Positions 1-9,357 of a stretch of 64,000 nucleotides of DNA are shown here, piece by piece. Numbering within the stretch: position 1 is the stretch's first letter; the number at the start of each line of letters is the position of its first letter. The notes beneath the pieces were generated by a model. It was not told where the DNA came from and made no database searches. It saw only the letters and a program-made list of their open reading frames with translations. The stretch is from NCBI RefSeq assembly GCF_029846235.1, contig NZ_JARVWP010000016.1, positions 62,001 through 126,000 of the forward strand, written 5' to 3'. The stretch comes from Bradyrhizobium sp. CER78 (GTDB lineage Bacteria; Pseudomonadota; Alphaproteobacteria; Rhizobiales; Xanthobacteraceae). The position numbers were made by a program, and so were the translations under genes.

Positions 1-3
1 GCA

Positions 4-1083
4 ATGCGACCGGAGCTACGGGCATTGACTGGATTGCGCGGAGTGGCGGCGATGGCCGTCGCGTTTGCTCACTTTCAGCTATTTTATCCCGGCTACGCCA
101 ACGCCCCCTTCATGTGGGGCAACGCCGTCGACCTGTTTTTCGTGCTCAGCGGCTTTACGCTGTCCTACGTCTATCGCCGCGAGGACTTCCAGTTCTCGAG
201 CTTTTTCGCGGCTCGCATCGCCAGGATCTATCCGCTCTACCTTCTGACCACGGTCGTTGCCGGCGCGGCCATTGTCGTGCCGCTACAACTCAATCCAACA
301 ACCTACCCGCTCAAAGACACGATATCGGACTTCGCACTTCAGGCCTTGATGCTGAACGCCTGGCCTATCGGATCCGACGTTCATTGGAACGTGACGGCGT
401 GGTCGATATCCTCCGAATGGTTCTGTTATCTCGTACTGTTCCCGCTGTTGCTCTTTCAGAAGGTGGCAAGGTCGGCAGCAATGAGGCTGCTCTGTATCGT
501 CGTGCTGTCGGCGACGTCATACTCCATCTTCGTGCGTTATTACGATGGCAACCTCGGCACTGCCCAGATTTACCATGCGAATAGCCAATGGAGCTATTGG
601 GTCGCTCTTCTCCGAGGGGTCTTCGGCTTCACGGCCGGCTGGGTCGTCTTCGCGTGCTACGAACGTCGCGACGGGCTCTACACCTTCTGCACACAGGCTT
701 CGGCGTTGATTTGGTCAATGTTGATCGTCGGCGTTGTCCTGGCATACCGCGATCTCCTCAACCCGCAGGCGCTGGTGTTCATCCATCCGTTCGTCGTCCT
801 TGCCGCGACCGACCAGGGATCGGCCACGTCGCGCCTGCTGGGATCAAGGCCGCTGCATTTTCTGGGCGTGATTTCGTACTCGATCTATATGACGCATTAT
901 ATCCTCTTCGTGGGATACCTTGCTGTGTTCGGTCTGCCCAGTGCTTGGTCAGCCCAGACCTATGTCCTGTTGGCCTGTACAACCCTTGCCGTCTTCGCAG
1001 GCAGTTATTTCTTCTTCGAGCGGCCAGCGCGCGATGTCATCCGGAGCCTTCAACGCTTGCGCGCGGCGCAGACCAGCGCGTGA
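4..1083 (+). CDS. Acyltransferase 3 family membrane protein, copy 1
   Basis: This 359-residue integral membrane protein belongs to the acyltransferase 3 family, which moves acyl groups (often acetyl) onto sugars of surface polysaccharides or lipids. The N-terminus carries the family signature LTGLRGVAA with a conserved His near residue 23, followed by DLFFVLSGFTLSYVY and, near the C-terminus, ISYSIYMTH. About ten hydrophobic segments fill the rest. The ATG at position 4 gives the same N-terminus as the paralogue that follows at 1233, so the gene seems complete although the window begins only three bases upstream. The substrate cannot be read from the sequence. Confidence 0.88.
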   Translation: MRPELRALTGLRGVAAMAVAFAHFQLFYPGYANAPFMWGNAVDLFFVLSGFTLSYVYRREDFQFSSFFAARIARIYPLYLLTTVVAGAAIVVPLQLNPTTYPLKDTISDFALQALMLNAWPIGSDVHWNVTAWSISSEWFCYLVLFPLLLFQKVARSAAMRLLCIVVLSATSYSIFVRYYDGNLGTAQIYHANSQWSYWVALLRGVFGFTAGWVVFACYERRDGLYTFCTQASALIWSMLIVGVVLAYRDLLNPQALVFIHPFVVLAATDQGSATSRLLGSRPLHFLGVISYSIYMTHYILFVGYLAVFGLPSAWSAQTYVLLACTTLAVFAGSYFFFERPARDVIRSLQRLRAAQTSA

Positions 1084-1232
1084 CAGGCAGAGCTTTCCGT
1101 CGCGGCGGGCTGCTGGTTCCACTCCACCTAAAGTTTAAGTGGACACCGCAATCGCGCCAATTGTGTCTGCGCTACCAGAAGTGGTAAGCACTCGCCCTTA
1201 CGCGGGAAAACCCGCGCAGCAAGGGCGCGGGA

Positions 1233-2309
1233 ATGCGGCAGGAGCTACGGGCGTTGACCGGGCTGCGAGGGGCGGCCGCTATGGCCGTTGCTCTGGCTCA
1301 TTTCAACAATGCCTTTCCTGCCAATGCCGGCGCCGCGTTCATGTGGCACAACGCCGTCGACCTGTTCTTTTGCCTCAGCGGATTCACACTGTCCTATGTC
1401 TACAGCCGCGAGACGTTCCGCTTTTCAGACTATCTGACGGCGCGCATTGCCCGCGTCTATCCGCTCTATGTGGTCTGCCTGATCGCCGCCGGCGCGCTCT
1501 ACGTGTGGCCGTACCTGGTCGATCCAGTCACCTATCCCGCTGGCCGCGCTGCCCTGGACTTCGCGTTGCAGCTCACCATGCTGAATGCGTGGCCGGTGAT
1601 CGGTACCGGCATGCACTGGGACGCACCGGCCTGGTCGCTCTCGGCCGAGTGGTTTTGCTATGTCGTGCTGTTCCCGTTGCTGCTGTTCTGGAACGCACCG
1701 TCCACGGTTGCCACCAGGTTTCTCGGCATCGTGGTTTGCTCCGCCGTCGGCTTTTGGCTGTTCGCGCGCTACTATTTTGAGGGCAGCATCGGTCTGAGCG
1801 TCCCGGAAAGCCAGTTGAGCTATTGGGTCCCGGTGGTGCGGGCAACCTGCGGATTCGTGTCGGGCTGGCTCGCCTTCGCGAGCTTCCAGCGCTGTGACGG
1901 GCTTCATGCCGCGTGCACGCGATTTTCCGGCGTGATCTGGTGCGGCGTCGGGCTCATTGTGCTGCTGGCCTATTGCGGGCTGATCAACCCGCAGATGCCG
2001 GTGTTGCTGTGGCCGTTCGTGGTGCTTGCTGGAACCGGCGAGGATTCGCTCAGTTCACGGCTGCTTGGATCGAAGCCGATGCACTTCCTCGGCGTCATCT
2101 CCTACTCGATCTATATGACGCATTTCATCATCCTGATCACGTTCATGGCGAGGTTCGGCCCGCTCGACATCTGGTCCTTGGCGATTTTCGGCCTGCTGGC
2201 CGGGACGACTATCGTCGTGTCGATCGGTACGCATTTTGTGCTTGAGGTGCCGGCGCGCGATGCGATCCGCGGCCTGCGGCGCTTGCGTCAGGCTCCGGCA
2301 AGCACGTGA
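1233..2309 (+). CDS. Acyltransferase 3 family membrane protein, copy 2
   Basis: This 358-residue protein is a close paralogue of the gene at 4-1083. It shares the LTGLRGAAAMAVALAHF start, the DLFFCLSGFTLSYVYSRE segment and the SYSIYMTH segment in the same order and spacing. It is predicted to be a multi-pass inner-membrane acyltransferase that modifies a surface glycan or lipid. The two copies are head to tail and 149 bp apart, so they look like a tandem duplication that has diverged mainly in the loops. No polysaccharide gene cluster is visible beside them, so the acceptor is unknown. Confidence 0.9.
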   Translation: MRQELRALTGLRGAAAMAVALAHFNNAFPANAGAAFMWHNAVDLFFCLSGFTLSYVYSRETFRFSDYLTARIARVYPLYVVCLIAAGALYVWPYLVDPVTYPAGRAALDFALQLTMLNAWPVIGTGMHWDAPAWSLSAEWFCYVVLFPLLLFWNAPSTVATRFLGIVVCSAVGFWLFARYYFEGSIGLSVPESQLSYWVPVVRATCGFVSGWLAFASFQRCDGLHAACTRFSGVIWCGVGLIVLLAYCGLINPQMPVLLWPFVVLAGTGEDSLSSRLLGSKPMHFLGVISYSIYMTHFIILITFMARFGPLDIWSLAIFGLLAGTTIVVSIGTHFVLEVPARDAIRGLRRLRQAPAST

Positions 2310-2413
2310 GAAGGCTCGATCATGCGAGGCCGCGCGGTCACGCGGTAGTCAGGCAGGATGCGGCTGCGGCACTCAGGACTGGCAACGTTCCATAGTTGGG
2401 TGCCATCCGATCC

Positions 2414-3289
2414 TCACGCCCGCAGCGTGCGCCGGAGCAATCCGGCGAAATCCTGCGCCACCTGGGAGGGCGCTTCGTGGGTGGGGGAGAGGATGGCGAT
2501 CTGGTACTGGATCCGCGGTTTGAGCGGGCGAACGACAAGGCCCTCGGTGAAGGGCTTGCTCACCACCGGATCGATAATCCCGACGCCGCGGCCCTCAGTG
2601 ACCAGCTGGCACGCGGTCGAGAAGAACTCCGTCTCTGCGACCACGTTCCAGCGTGCGCCGTATTCGGAGAAGGCCGACGCCAGCTGGTGGTAGATCGGGT
2701 CGCCGCGGAACAGCGTCACGAACGGCACGCCGTCGAGGTCATCAGGGGTGATCTGCTTCAGCTTCGCAAGCGGATGCGCGTGCGGCAGCATGCACATGCA
2801 GTCATATGAGAACACCTCCATGTGCGAGGTCGGATAATCCAGCGGCAGCTCGGCGACCGCGAGATCGAATTGCTGGGTCGAGATCAACTCCCGGACGGTC
2901 GCGGAATTCCGCGTAATGATCTTGATCTGCAGCTCCGGCTTGTTTTTGGCGAATTGCGACAGCAGCCGCGGCAGCAGGTTGATCGAGATGCTCGGATAGG
3001 CGGCGATCGCAAGATGACCGCGCCGGCCGGACCTGATCTCGGCGGCAACGCGCGACGCGTTCTCGGCAGCTTCGAGCGCGCGCGCCGCCTCGACATAGAA
3101 CAGCTTGGCTTCCGGGGTCGGTTGCAGGCGGCCGCCGCGCCGCACGAACAGGTTAAGGCCGGTCTCGTGCTCGAGGCCCGCGATCATCGTGCTGATCCCG
3201 GGCTGCGACATGCCGAGCAGTTCGGCCGCTCTGGTCATGGTGCCGTGGAGCATCAGGGCGCGGAAGCATTCAAGCTGTCTGAGGCGCAT
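2414..3289 (-). CDS. LysR-family transcriptional regulator
   Basis: This 291-residue protein has the LysR layout: an N-terminal winged helix-turn-helix (residues 1-60, MRLRQLECFRA and AAELLGMSQPGIST) and a periplasmic-binding-protein-like ligand domain. It is transcribed away from the DUF1989 gene at 3393, so it probably controls that gene and itself from the AT-rich gap between them. I chose the ATG at 3289 because it gives the canonical LysR N-terminus. An in-frame GTG at 3322 would add eleven residues. The ligand is unknown. Confidence 0.9.
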   Translation of the reverse strand: MRLRQLECFRALMLHGTMTRAAELLGMSQPGISTMIAGLEHETGLNLFVRRGGRLQPTPEAKLFYVEAARALEAAENASRVAAEIRSGRRGHLAIAAYPSISINLLPRLLSQFAKNKPELQIKIITRNSATVRELISTQQFDLAVAELPLDYPTSHMEVFSYDCMCMLPHAHPLAKLKQITPDDLDGVPFVTLFRGDPIYHQLASAFSEYGARWNVVAETEFFSTACQLVTEGRGVGIIDPVVSKPFTEGLVVRPLKPRIQYQIAILSPTHEAPSQVAQDFAGLLRRTLRA

Positions 3290-3392
3290 CGGACGACTAT
3301 ACGAATACGTTATAATGGACACAATTAATATTATTAGAATTACATCACCAGCGGTGCTCCAATGGTGCGTCAGAGCCTTGAGGAGACATCAC

Positions 3393-4004
3393 GTGAACGC
3401 TGCAACCGCCGATCTCACCCGCGCCCGTCTGATCCCAGCCCGCAATGGCGTCGCGGCCCGTCTGAAAGCGGGAGAGACCGTCACCGTGGTCAACACCCAT
3501 GGCAAGCAGGTGGTCGACACCTGGGCCTTCAATGCCGGCGACACCGGCGAGTTCATGTCGATGGAGCACAGCCGCGCATCGATGCTGCGGCTCATTCCCC
3601 GCGTCGGCGATACGCTGACGACCAACCGGCGCCGTCCGATCCTCACATTCGTCGCCGACACGACGCCGGGAATCCACGATACGTTGATCGCGGCATGCGA
3701 CATTCACCGCTATCGTCAGCTCGGTGCCGCCGGCCATCACGACAATTGCACGCAGAATCTGGCGCACGCGCTCGAGGCGGTCGGCCTGTCGGCCGCAGTG
3801 ACGCCGGCCCCGCTGAACCTGTTCATGAACGTGCCCGTCACCGACAACGGAGAGTTGGACTTCAAGTCGCCGGTCAGCGAGGCCGGGCAGTATGTGGCGC
3901 TGCGCGCCGAGATGGACCTGGTCATCGTGTTCTCCGCCTGTCCGCAGGACATGGTGCCGGTGAACGACATGCGGCCGACCGACGCGCATTTTCTCATCGC
4001 CTGA
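3393..4004 (+). CDS. DUF1989 (urea carboxylase-associated) family protein
   Basis: This 203-residue protein matches the DUF1989 family, whose members often sit next to urea carboxylase or amine-catabolic genes. Recognisable stretches are AGETVTVVNTHGKQVVDTWAF near the N-terminus, SMEHSRAS in the middle, and GAAGHHDNCTQN and NLFMNVPV towards the end, with His and Cys that could bind a metal. The start is a GTG at 3393 preceded by AGGAG with 7-bp spacing. The frame stays open upstream to 3105, but that extension overlaps the divergent LysR gene and has no family similarity. A second LysR gene follows 23 bp later. The reaction is not established for this member. Confidence 0.85.
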   Translation: MNAATADLTRARLIPARNGVAARLKAGETVTVVNTHGKQVVDTWAFNAGDTGEFMSMEHSRASMLRLIPRVGDTLTTNRRRPILTFVADTTPGIHDTLIAACDIHRYRQLGAAGHHDNCTQNLAHALEAVGLSAAVTPAPLNLFMNVPVTDNGELDFKSPVSEAGQYVALRAEMDLVIVFSACPQDMVPVNDMRPTDAHFLIA

Positions 4005-4027
4005 TGCGGCCGCGCGGAGAACCGATC

Positions 4028-4957
4028 ATGCGCAAACTGCCGCCGCTCAATGCCGTCCGCGCGTTCGAAGCCGCGGCGCGCCACGAAAGCTTTACCGCCG
4101 CCGCCAACGAACTCTGCGTCACGGTGACGGCGATCAGCCATCAGGTCCGGCAACTCGAAGCGATCCTCGGACACAGGCTGTTCGAGCGCTCCGGCCGCGC
4201 GGTCGTGTTGACCGCGGAGGGGCATGCGCTGTTCCCCATGCTGCGCGACGGCTTCGACCGCATGGCCAGCGCGTTCGCCGCGATCCGGCCGCCGGCTGAC
4301 GGCGATGCGATCACCGTATCGACCACGCGCGCCTTTGCCGAGCGCTGGCTGATGCCACGGCTCGCGCGCTTCAACGCGGCATTTCCTCACCTCGTGGTCC
4401 ACATCGATGCGACCGAAGAGGTGCGGGCGCCGGGCACCGAGGGCGTCGATCTGGCGATTCGCTACGGACGTGTCGACCGCGCCGGCGAGACGTCGGTGCT
4501 GTTCAGCGATAGCTACATTGCGGTTGCGGCAAGTGCGATCTGTCCGCCCGGTGCCCGTCCAGCCATCGACGACATCCGTTCGCGCTCGCTGCTGGCGTTC
4601 CGCTGGAAGAACGCCGCGCTGGATTCGCCGGCGTGGTCGGCCTGGCTTGCGGGGGCCGATCATGATCCCGGCCGGGACTTCCGCATCTCCTGGTACAGCG
4701 AGGAGCCGCTGGCGCTGCACGCCGCCGAGCGCGGGCTCGGTCCGCTGTTGTGCAGCGATGCGCTGGTGGACGAGCAGTTGCGCGAGGGCACGCTGCGCCG
4801 GCTCGACGGACCCGCACTTGCAGGCTTCGCCTATCGGCTGGTGGATGCGCCGAGCGCTGCCCGGCGCAAATCGGTCACGGCGTTCATCGATTGGCTGCGG
4901 GCAGAGGCCGCGGCATTCCGGGCGGCTCCCGGACAGGTCATGACACGGGCTGCGTGA
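4028..4957 (+). CDS. LysR-family regulator, GcvA-like
   Basis: This 309-residue LysR protein has the N-terminus MRKLPPLNAVRAFEAAARH, typical of the GcvA/AmpR branch, with the recognition helix around VTVTAISHQVRQLE and a ligand-binding domain behind it. It lies 23 bp downstream of the DUF1989 gene on the same strand, so the two probably form one transcript. Its end overlaps the convergent deacetylase gene by 20 bp. GcvA-type regulators often sense amino acids or amines, which fits the nitrogen-compound genes around it, but the effector is an inference. Confidence 0.9.
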   Translation: MRKLPPLNAVRAFEAAARHESFTAAANELCVTVTAISHQVRQLEAILGHRLFERSGRAVVLTAEGHALFPMLRDGFDRMASAFAAIRPPADGDAITVSTTRAFAERWLMPRLARFNAAFPHLVVHIDATEEVRAPGTEGVDLAIRYGRVDRAGETSVLFSDSYIAVAASAICPPGARPAIDDIRSRSLLAFRWKNAALDSPAWSAWLAGADHDPGRDFRISWYSEEPLALHAAERGLGPLLCSDALVDEQLREGTLRRLDGPALAGFAYRLVDAPSAARRKSVTAFIDWLRAEAAAFRAAPGQVMTRAA

Positions 4958-5822
4958 AGTAGGGCAGGGTCTCGACGCGGACCTGGTAGGTGCCTGCCTT
5001 GACCAGGCCGTCGAGATGCGCAGCGATTTCCTCGAGCGATGCGAACCAGACCTTGCGCTCGCCGACGATCCGCTCGAGCCAGCGCTCCACCACGCGCCAG
5101 CGCGCAAGCCGGCCGGTCAGGAACGGGTGCCAGATCCCCATCCAGAAACCGCCGGCCTCATAGGCGGCCTCGAATTCCTCGAAGGAGGCGGCAAGGCCAT
5201 CGCTCGGCGATTTGACCGGCATCATGTAGCCGATCTCCGCGTAATGGGCGAAAGGCGGCCAATCGTCCGATCCCCAGTGCGGCGGCATCTCGTAGAGCGA
5301 TCCGCGCGCGGTGCGCATCTGGTACGGGATGTCGTCGGCCATCAGCGACGAATCGTAGACAAAGCCGTGCTCGATCAGGAGATCGATCGTGGTCTGGTTG
5401 GCATTGTAGACCGGCGCGCGGTAGCCGCGCGGCTTGCGTCCGGTCATCGCGACATGAACCGCGAGGGCGCGTTCGAAGGCCTCGCGCTGCTGCGCCGAGG
5501 AAATCTCCGTCGGATCCTCGTGGATGTAGCCGTGATGGCCGATCTCGTGGCCACCCCTGAGGATCGCCTCGACCGCATCCGGATAGCGCTGCATGGTCCA
5601 GGCCGGCATGAAGAACGACTGTTTCAGGCCGAGGCGGCGATAGGTCTCAAGGATGCGCGGCACGCCGACGGTCGGGCCGTATCGTCCCATCGTGATCGGA
5701 TAGAGCCGGTCGAACGAATCGTTCGGCCGGGCGATGTGGATCAGGCTGTCGGCGTCGACGTCGAACGTGATCGCGCAGGCGCAGCGCGCGCCGTTCGGCC
5801 AGGGGATGGGATTCTTTATCAT
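4938..5822 (-). CDS. Polysaccharide deacetylase-family (PuuE-like) hydrolase
   Basis: This 294-residue protein has the NodB-fold pattern: motif 1 TFDVDAD with the catalytic and metal Asp (residues 19-25), motif 2 HEIGHHGYIHED with the metal-binding HxxxH, and motif 3 RAPVYN. No signal peptide is seen. Cytoplasmic members of this clade include the allantoinase PuuE and other amide hydrolases rather than chitin deacetylases. The neighbours (DUF1989, NCS1 permease, amidohydrolase) favour a small nitrogenous substrate over a glycan. That assignment is an inference from context. The 3' end overlaps the convergent LysR gene. Confidence 0.88.
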   Translation of the reverse strand: MIKNPIPWPNGARCACAITFDVDADSLIHIARPNDSFDRLYPITMGRYGPTVGVPRILETYRRLGLKQSFFMPAWTMQRYPDAVEAILRGGHEIGHHGYIHEDPTEISSAQQREAFERALAVHVAMTGRKPRGYRAPVYNANQTTIDLLIEHGFVYDSSLMADDIPYQMRTARGSLYEMPPHWGSDDWPPFAHYAEIGYMMPVKSPSDGLAASFEEFEAAYEAGGFWMGIWHPFLTGRLARWRVVERWLERIVGERKVWFASLEEIAAHLDGLVKAGTYQVRVETLPYFTQPVS

Positions 5823-5858
5823 CGGATTATCCTCGCGCAGCCGGCGAGAGGCCGTGCT

Positions 5859-6530
5859 TCATTCCGCCGCAACATTAACAGGCCCGTCGATTCCAAGACA
5901 CTGCCGGACCAGCACCGGGATCGCGGTGAAGGCGTCGGCGAGCGACCGGCGGTAGCGCTCATCGTTGAACTCCTGGTAGTCGACCGCGATCAGATGGCTC
6001 TCCTGCACCCCGAGATAGTGGGCGCAGGTGAAGATATGGGTTTCCAGATGGTTCATGGTCTCCCGCACCCCGCCGGGACCGAAGCCGAATTCGCCGCGCG
6101 AGCTCAGCACCACCAGCGTCTTGCCGCGCATGATCGGATCGAGCGGAAAGTCGCCGCGTGCGAGATCGAAGCTGAAGGTCTTGTCGATCCGGATCACCTT
6201 GTCGAACCACGACTTCAGCGCCGCCGGCATGCCGTAATTGTGCATCGGCGCCCCGATCACGATCACGTTGGCGCGTTCAAGCTCGTCGATCAGCTCGTCG
6301 GAGAGACGAAGCTCGTCGTGCTGCTCTGCCGTGCGGTCGCCGGGTGCGGTGAAAGCCGCGGCCACCCACGCCTCCGTGATGAGAGGCGGCGGGTTGCGGC
6401 CGACGTCGCGCGAGATGATCGTGGCGCCGGGCTCGTGCGTCAGCCAGTGCTCGACAAACGATCCGGAGAGCTTCCGGCTGACCGAACGGTCGCCGCGCGG
6501 ACTGGCATCGATATGCAGAAGTGTCGTCAT
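5859..6530 (-). CDS. azoR: FMN-dependent NADH-azoreductase / NAD(P)H quinone reductase
   Basis: This 223-residue flavodoxin-fold protein matches AzoR-type reductases, which pass two electrons from NAD(P)H through FMN to quinones or azo compounds in the cytosol. The N-terminal LHIDASPRGDRSVSR forms the FMN phosphate loop. PMHNYGMPAALKSWFDKV and LSSRGEFGFGPGGVRE are family segments near the flavin ring. The ATG at 6530 was chosen because the family motif begins directly after it. The gene diverges from the NCS1 permease at 6830, and a 17-bp inverted repeat lies between them. It ends 36 bp from the start of the deacetylase gene downstream, so co-transcription is possible. Confidence 0.9.
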   Translation of the reverse strand: MTTLLHIDASPRGDRSVSRKLSGSFVEHWLTHEPGATIISRDVGRNPPPLITEAWVAAAFTAPGDRTAEQHDELRLSDELIDELERANVIVIGAPMHNYGMPAALKSWFDKVIRIDKTFSFDLARGDFPLDPIMRGKTLVVLSSRGEFGFGPGGVRETMNHLETHIFTCAHYLGVQESHLIAVDYQEFNDERYRRSLADAFTAIPVLVRQCLGIDGPVNVAAE

Positions 6531-6617
6531 CCCTGACCTCGGCTGATTGGGGGCAATGCGTCGGCTCCACAATGACCGAGTGCAGCGGGCTGCGTGATTG
6601 ACGAATCCGGCAGGCGA

Positions 6618-6634
6618 GTTGAGAAAATCTCAAC
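6618..6634. promoter_or_regulatory. Inverted repeat, probable operator between azoR and the NCS1 permease
   Basis: GTTGAGA and TCTCAAC form 7-bp arms around an AAA centre. The site lies about 90 bp upstream of azoR and 195 bp upstream of the permease, in the shared divergent promoter region. Its size suits a dimeric repressor or activator. No regulator gene is directly beside it. Confidence 0.4.
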
Positions 6635-6829
6635 AGTGAAGCGGCGCGCCATTGTGGCGCGGTGAGCGGGCGTTGCCGCAGCCCGATTTGTCCAAATCCG
6701 CAATGCAGACTTCACTCTCGACATGGTCTCAACCCGGCTTGAGGATTTCTCATTATCGTCTCATCGCCGCCTGCTGCTCAGATGCCCCATCCCGGCCCAA
6801 AGCCAATGCGCCGGACAAACGGGGGAAAC

Positions 6830-8290
6830 ATGTTGCTCAAGCAGACACAGCTTCCGGCGCAGGATGAAGCCGGCTTCGATGCCCACGGAATTGAGCCGGT
6901 GCCGGCGGCGCACCGCACGTCGTCGGCGTTCGATCAGTTCTGGATCTGGACCGGCGCGAACATCGCGCCGATCAACTGGGTGCTCGGCGCGCTCGGCATC
7001 CAGCTCGGCCTCAGCCTGCTGCAAACGCTTGCCGTCATCGTCGTCGGCAATCTGTTCGGCGCGGCGCTGTTTGCCGCCTTCTGCCTGATGGGACACCGCA
7101 CCGGCGTGCCGCAGATGGTGCTCGGTCGGCTGGCGTTCGGCCGCCGCGGCGCCTACCTGCCGGCGCTCGCGCAGGTGCTGATGCCGATGGGATGGGTCGC
7201 GATCAACACCTGGATCGTGCTCGACCTCTGCATGGCCGCGCTCGAGCGGATGGGAATCGGCGGGGGCGTCGAGCTCAAATACGCGATCGCGGTGCTGGTG
7301 ATGCTGTTTCAGGTCGGCATCGCAGCCTGGGGCTTCAACGCCATCAAGGTGTTCGAGCGCTACACCATGCCGGTCATTCTGCTGATCATGGCCGTCATGA
7401 CCGCGCTGGCCTTCCTGCGCGTTGACGTCAAATGGCAGTCCGCTGGTGTGACCGGCATGCCGGCCTTCGCCGCGGCGACGCAGCTGATGACGGCGATCGG
7501 TATCGGCTGGGGTATTTCGTGGCTCACCTATGCCTCCGACTATACCCGCTTCACCAGGCCCTCGCTCGGTGCCGCCAAGGTGTTCCGGGCGACATTCCTC
7601 GGCATGTTCGCCCCGACCGTCTGGCTCGCTTTCCTGGGCGCTGCGATCGCGTCCGCCGGCGCCGGCTCCGATCCGTCGAAGCTGATCATCGCCGCGTTCG
7701 GCACCATGGCGCTGCCGGTGCTGCTGGTGCTGCTCCATGGCCCGATCGCAACCAACATCGTCGTGATCTATTCGGCGGCGCTGTCGTCGCTGGCGCTCGA
7801 TCTGCGGCGGCCGCGCTGGGTGATCTCGGTGGCATCAGGCCTGATCGCCTCCGCGATCCTCTATGGCTTCCTGCAATCGGGCGATTTCGCCCATGCCTTC
7901 GACAATTTCATGGTCGCCCTGATCGTCTGGATCAGCCCGTGGGCCGGGGTCACGCTCGCCGACTTCTACCTCGTGCGACGCGGCCGGATCGATGTCGCCT
8001 CGCTTTACGACGAGCCGGGTCAGGGCCACGATTTCAACTGGGCCGGGCTGATCGCCTTCGCCGCCGGCTTCGTGGCGGCGTGGGCGTTCCAGATGGGCAC
8101 GATCGGGGCGATGCAAGGTCCGCTGGCGCTCGCGACCGGCGGGGTCGACCTGTCGTGGCTCACGGGGATCGGCGTGGCAGCGGTGAGCTACCTGGCGCTG
8201 CATCGGCTCTTTGGACGTCCGTTGGCGCGGAACGGTGCGTTGCCGGCTGCGGACGAGGCATCGATCGAGCCCGCGCCGACATCGACCTGA
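6830..8290 (+). CDS. NCS1-family permease (cytosine/purine/allantoin type)
   Basis: This 486-residue inner-membrane protein belongs to the nucleobase-cation-symport-1 family. It has about twelve hydrophobic helices, the ANIAPINWVLGALG segment in helix 1, and the conserved PMGWVAINTW and FNAIKVFERYTMPV segments. Family members import cytosine, purines, allantoin, hydantoins or thiamine-like compounds with protons or sodium. The ATG at 6830 follows GGGGGAA. An upstream in-frame start at 6782 lacks a ribosome-binding site and family similarity. The nearby amidohydrolase and PuuE-like enzyme make a ring nitrogen compound a reasonable guess for the substrate. Confidence 0.9.
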   Translation: MLLKQTQLPAQDEAGFDAHGIEPVPAAHRTSSAFDQFWIWTGANIAPINWVLGALGIQLGLSLLQTLAVIVVGNLFGAALFAAFCLMGHRTGVPQMVLGRLAFGRRGAYLPALAQVLMPMGWVAINTWIVLDLCMAALERMGIGGGVELKYAIAVLVMLFQVGIAAWGFNAIKVFERYTMPVILLIMAVMTALAFLRVDVKWQSAGVTGMPAFAAATQLMTAIGIGWGISWLTYASDYTRFTRPSLGAAKVFRATFLGMFAPTVWLAFLGAAIASAGAGSDPSKLIIAAFGTMALPVLLVLLHGPIATNIVVIYSAALSSLALDLRRPRWVISVASGLIASAILYGFLQSGDFAHAFDNFMVALIVWISPWAGVTLADFYLVRRGRIDVASLYDEPGQGHDFNWAGLIAFAAGFVAAWAFQMGTIGAMQGPLALATGGVDLSWLTGIGVAAVSYLALHRLFGRPLARNGALPAADEASIEPAPTST

Positions 8291-8311
8291 CGGGGCACAC
8301 CTTGCGCCTGT

Positions 8312-9235
8312 TCACTCCATGCGCGCGAACAACTCCACCAGCGTCTCGCGCAGCCAGCGCTGCGCGGGCACGGTGTCGTTGCGCTGGTGCCAGAACAGGC
8401 TGACGATGCGTGGCGGCGCGGGAAGGGGCACCGGCACGGCGTGCAGATGCGGCGCCTGGCGGGACTGCGCGCTGAGATCGCGCGGCAGCACGGCGATCAG
8501 GTCGGACTGCCGCACGATCTCGTAGGCGGCGTTGTAGTGATTGACGATGGCGACAAGGTTGCGCGACAGCCCGCGCGAGGCGAGGAACTGATCGTAGGTC
8601 GGCGCCGTCCGGCCGGCGAGGCTTACGTCGACATGCTTGGCGTTGAGGAAGCTGCGCACGTTCAGCCGGCTCCGGTTCGCGAGCGGGTGATCCCGTCGCA
8701 TGAAGCAGGCATAGTCGACCGTCCACAACGAACGCGAACGGATCAGTCCCGGATGCTGGGCCTCGTTGACATAAACGCTCAGCACGCAATCGACGCGGTT
8801 GTCCTCGAGCTGGTCGGCGATCCCGATGATGGTGTTCGGTGCGGTCCGCAGCCGCGCGGTCGGCGCCATCTCGGCAAAGCGGTTCAATAGCCGCGGCATC
8901 ACCAGCGATGCCACGTAATCCGACATCGACAGGCTGAACTCGGTCTGCGCACTGCGTGAATCGAAGACCTTCTCGTCGAGCGCGCCGCGGATGCTTTCCA
9001 AGGCACCGCCGATCGGATCCCACAATGCCACGGCCCGCTGGGTCGGGCGGATCCCGGTGCCGGATCTGACGAAGAGGGGATCTCCCAGCGCGTCGCGCAG
9101 CCTCGCAAGCGCGTTGCTGACCGCCGGCTGGGTCATGGTCAGCGCGCTGGCGGCGCGGGTGACGCTGCCCTCGGTCATCAGCGCCTCGAAGACTTTCAAC
9201 AGGTTGAGGTCGAGCGTGCGGAAGGACAGGGGCAA
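8312..9235 (-). CDS. LysR-family regulator, NodD/PcpR-like
   Basis: This 307-residue LysR protein begins MPLSFRTLDLNLLKVFEAL, the form typical of the NodD/NahR/PcpR branch. It has a helix-turn-helix (MTQPAVSNALARLRDALGD) and a C-terminal effector domain with SMSDYVASLVMPRLL. It diverges from the MFS transporter at 9358, and the gap contains a T-N11-A palindrome. That layout is the usual one for a LysR protein that activates the neighbouring transport and catabolic genes when an aromatic or heterocyclic effector is present. The effector is unknown. Confidence 0.92.
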   Translation of the reverse strand: MPLSFRTLDLNLLKVFEALMTEGSVTRAASALTMTQPAVSNALARLRDALGDPLFVRSGTGIRPTQRAVALWDPIGGALESIRGALDEKVFDSRSAQTEFSLSMSDYVASLVMPRLLNRFAEMAPTARLRTAPNTIIGIADQLEDNRVDCVLSVYVNEAQHPGLIRSRSLWTVDYACFMRRDHPLANRSRLNVRSFLNAKHVDVSLAGRTAPTYDQFLASRGLSRNLVAIVNHYNAAYEIVRQSDLIAVLPRDLSAQSRQAPHLHAVPVPLPAPPRIVSLFWHQRNDTVPAQRWLRETLVELFARME

Positions 9236-9261
9236 TATTCACCGTGGTGATGTACCAGATA

Positions 9262-9276
9262 ATAATTATAAATTAT
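9262..9276. promoter_or_regulatory. LysR-type operator (T-N11-A palindrome)
   Basis: ATAATT, ATA, AATTAT form a 15-bp interrupted palindrome that contains the LysR box T-N11-A at 9263-9275. It lies 27 bp upstream of the LysR gene and 82 bp upstream of the MFS start, so one bound dimer could serve both promoters. Confidence 0.55.
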
Positions 9277-9357
9277 TCCGATAATGCCGATTTGTCTATC
9301 ATTCCCCTCGCTGACCCTGCGGCGTGTGCCGATCGCGGGGCGGAGGGGGGCTATTTC

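Noticed and set aside
3737..5107. Long minus-strand frame opposite DUF1989 and LysR genes
   Set aside because: The translation has no domain character and overlaps two convincing genes. It is a codon-bias artefact.
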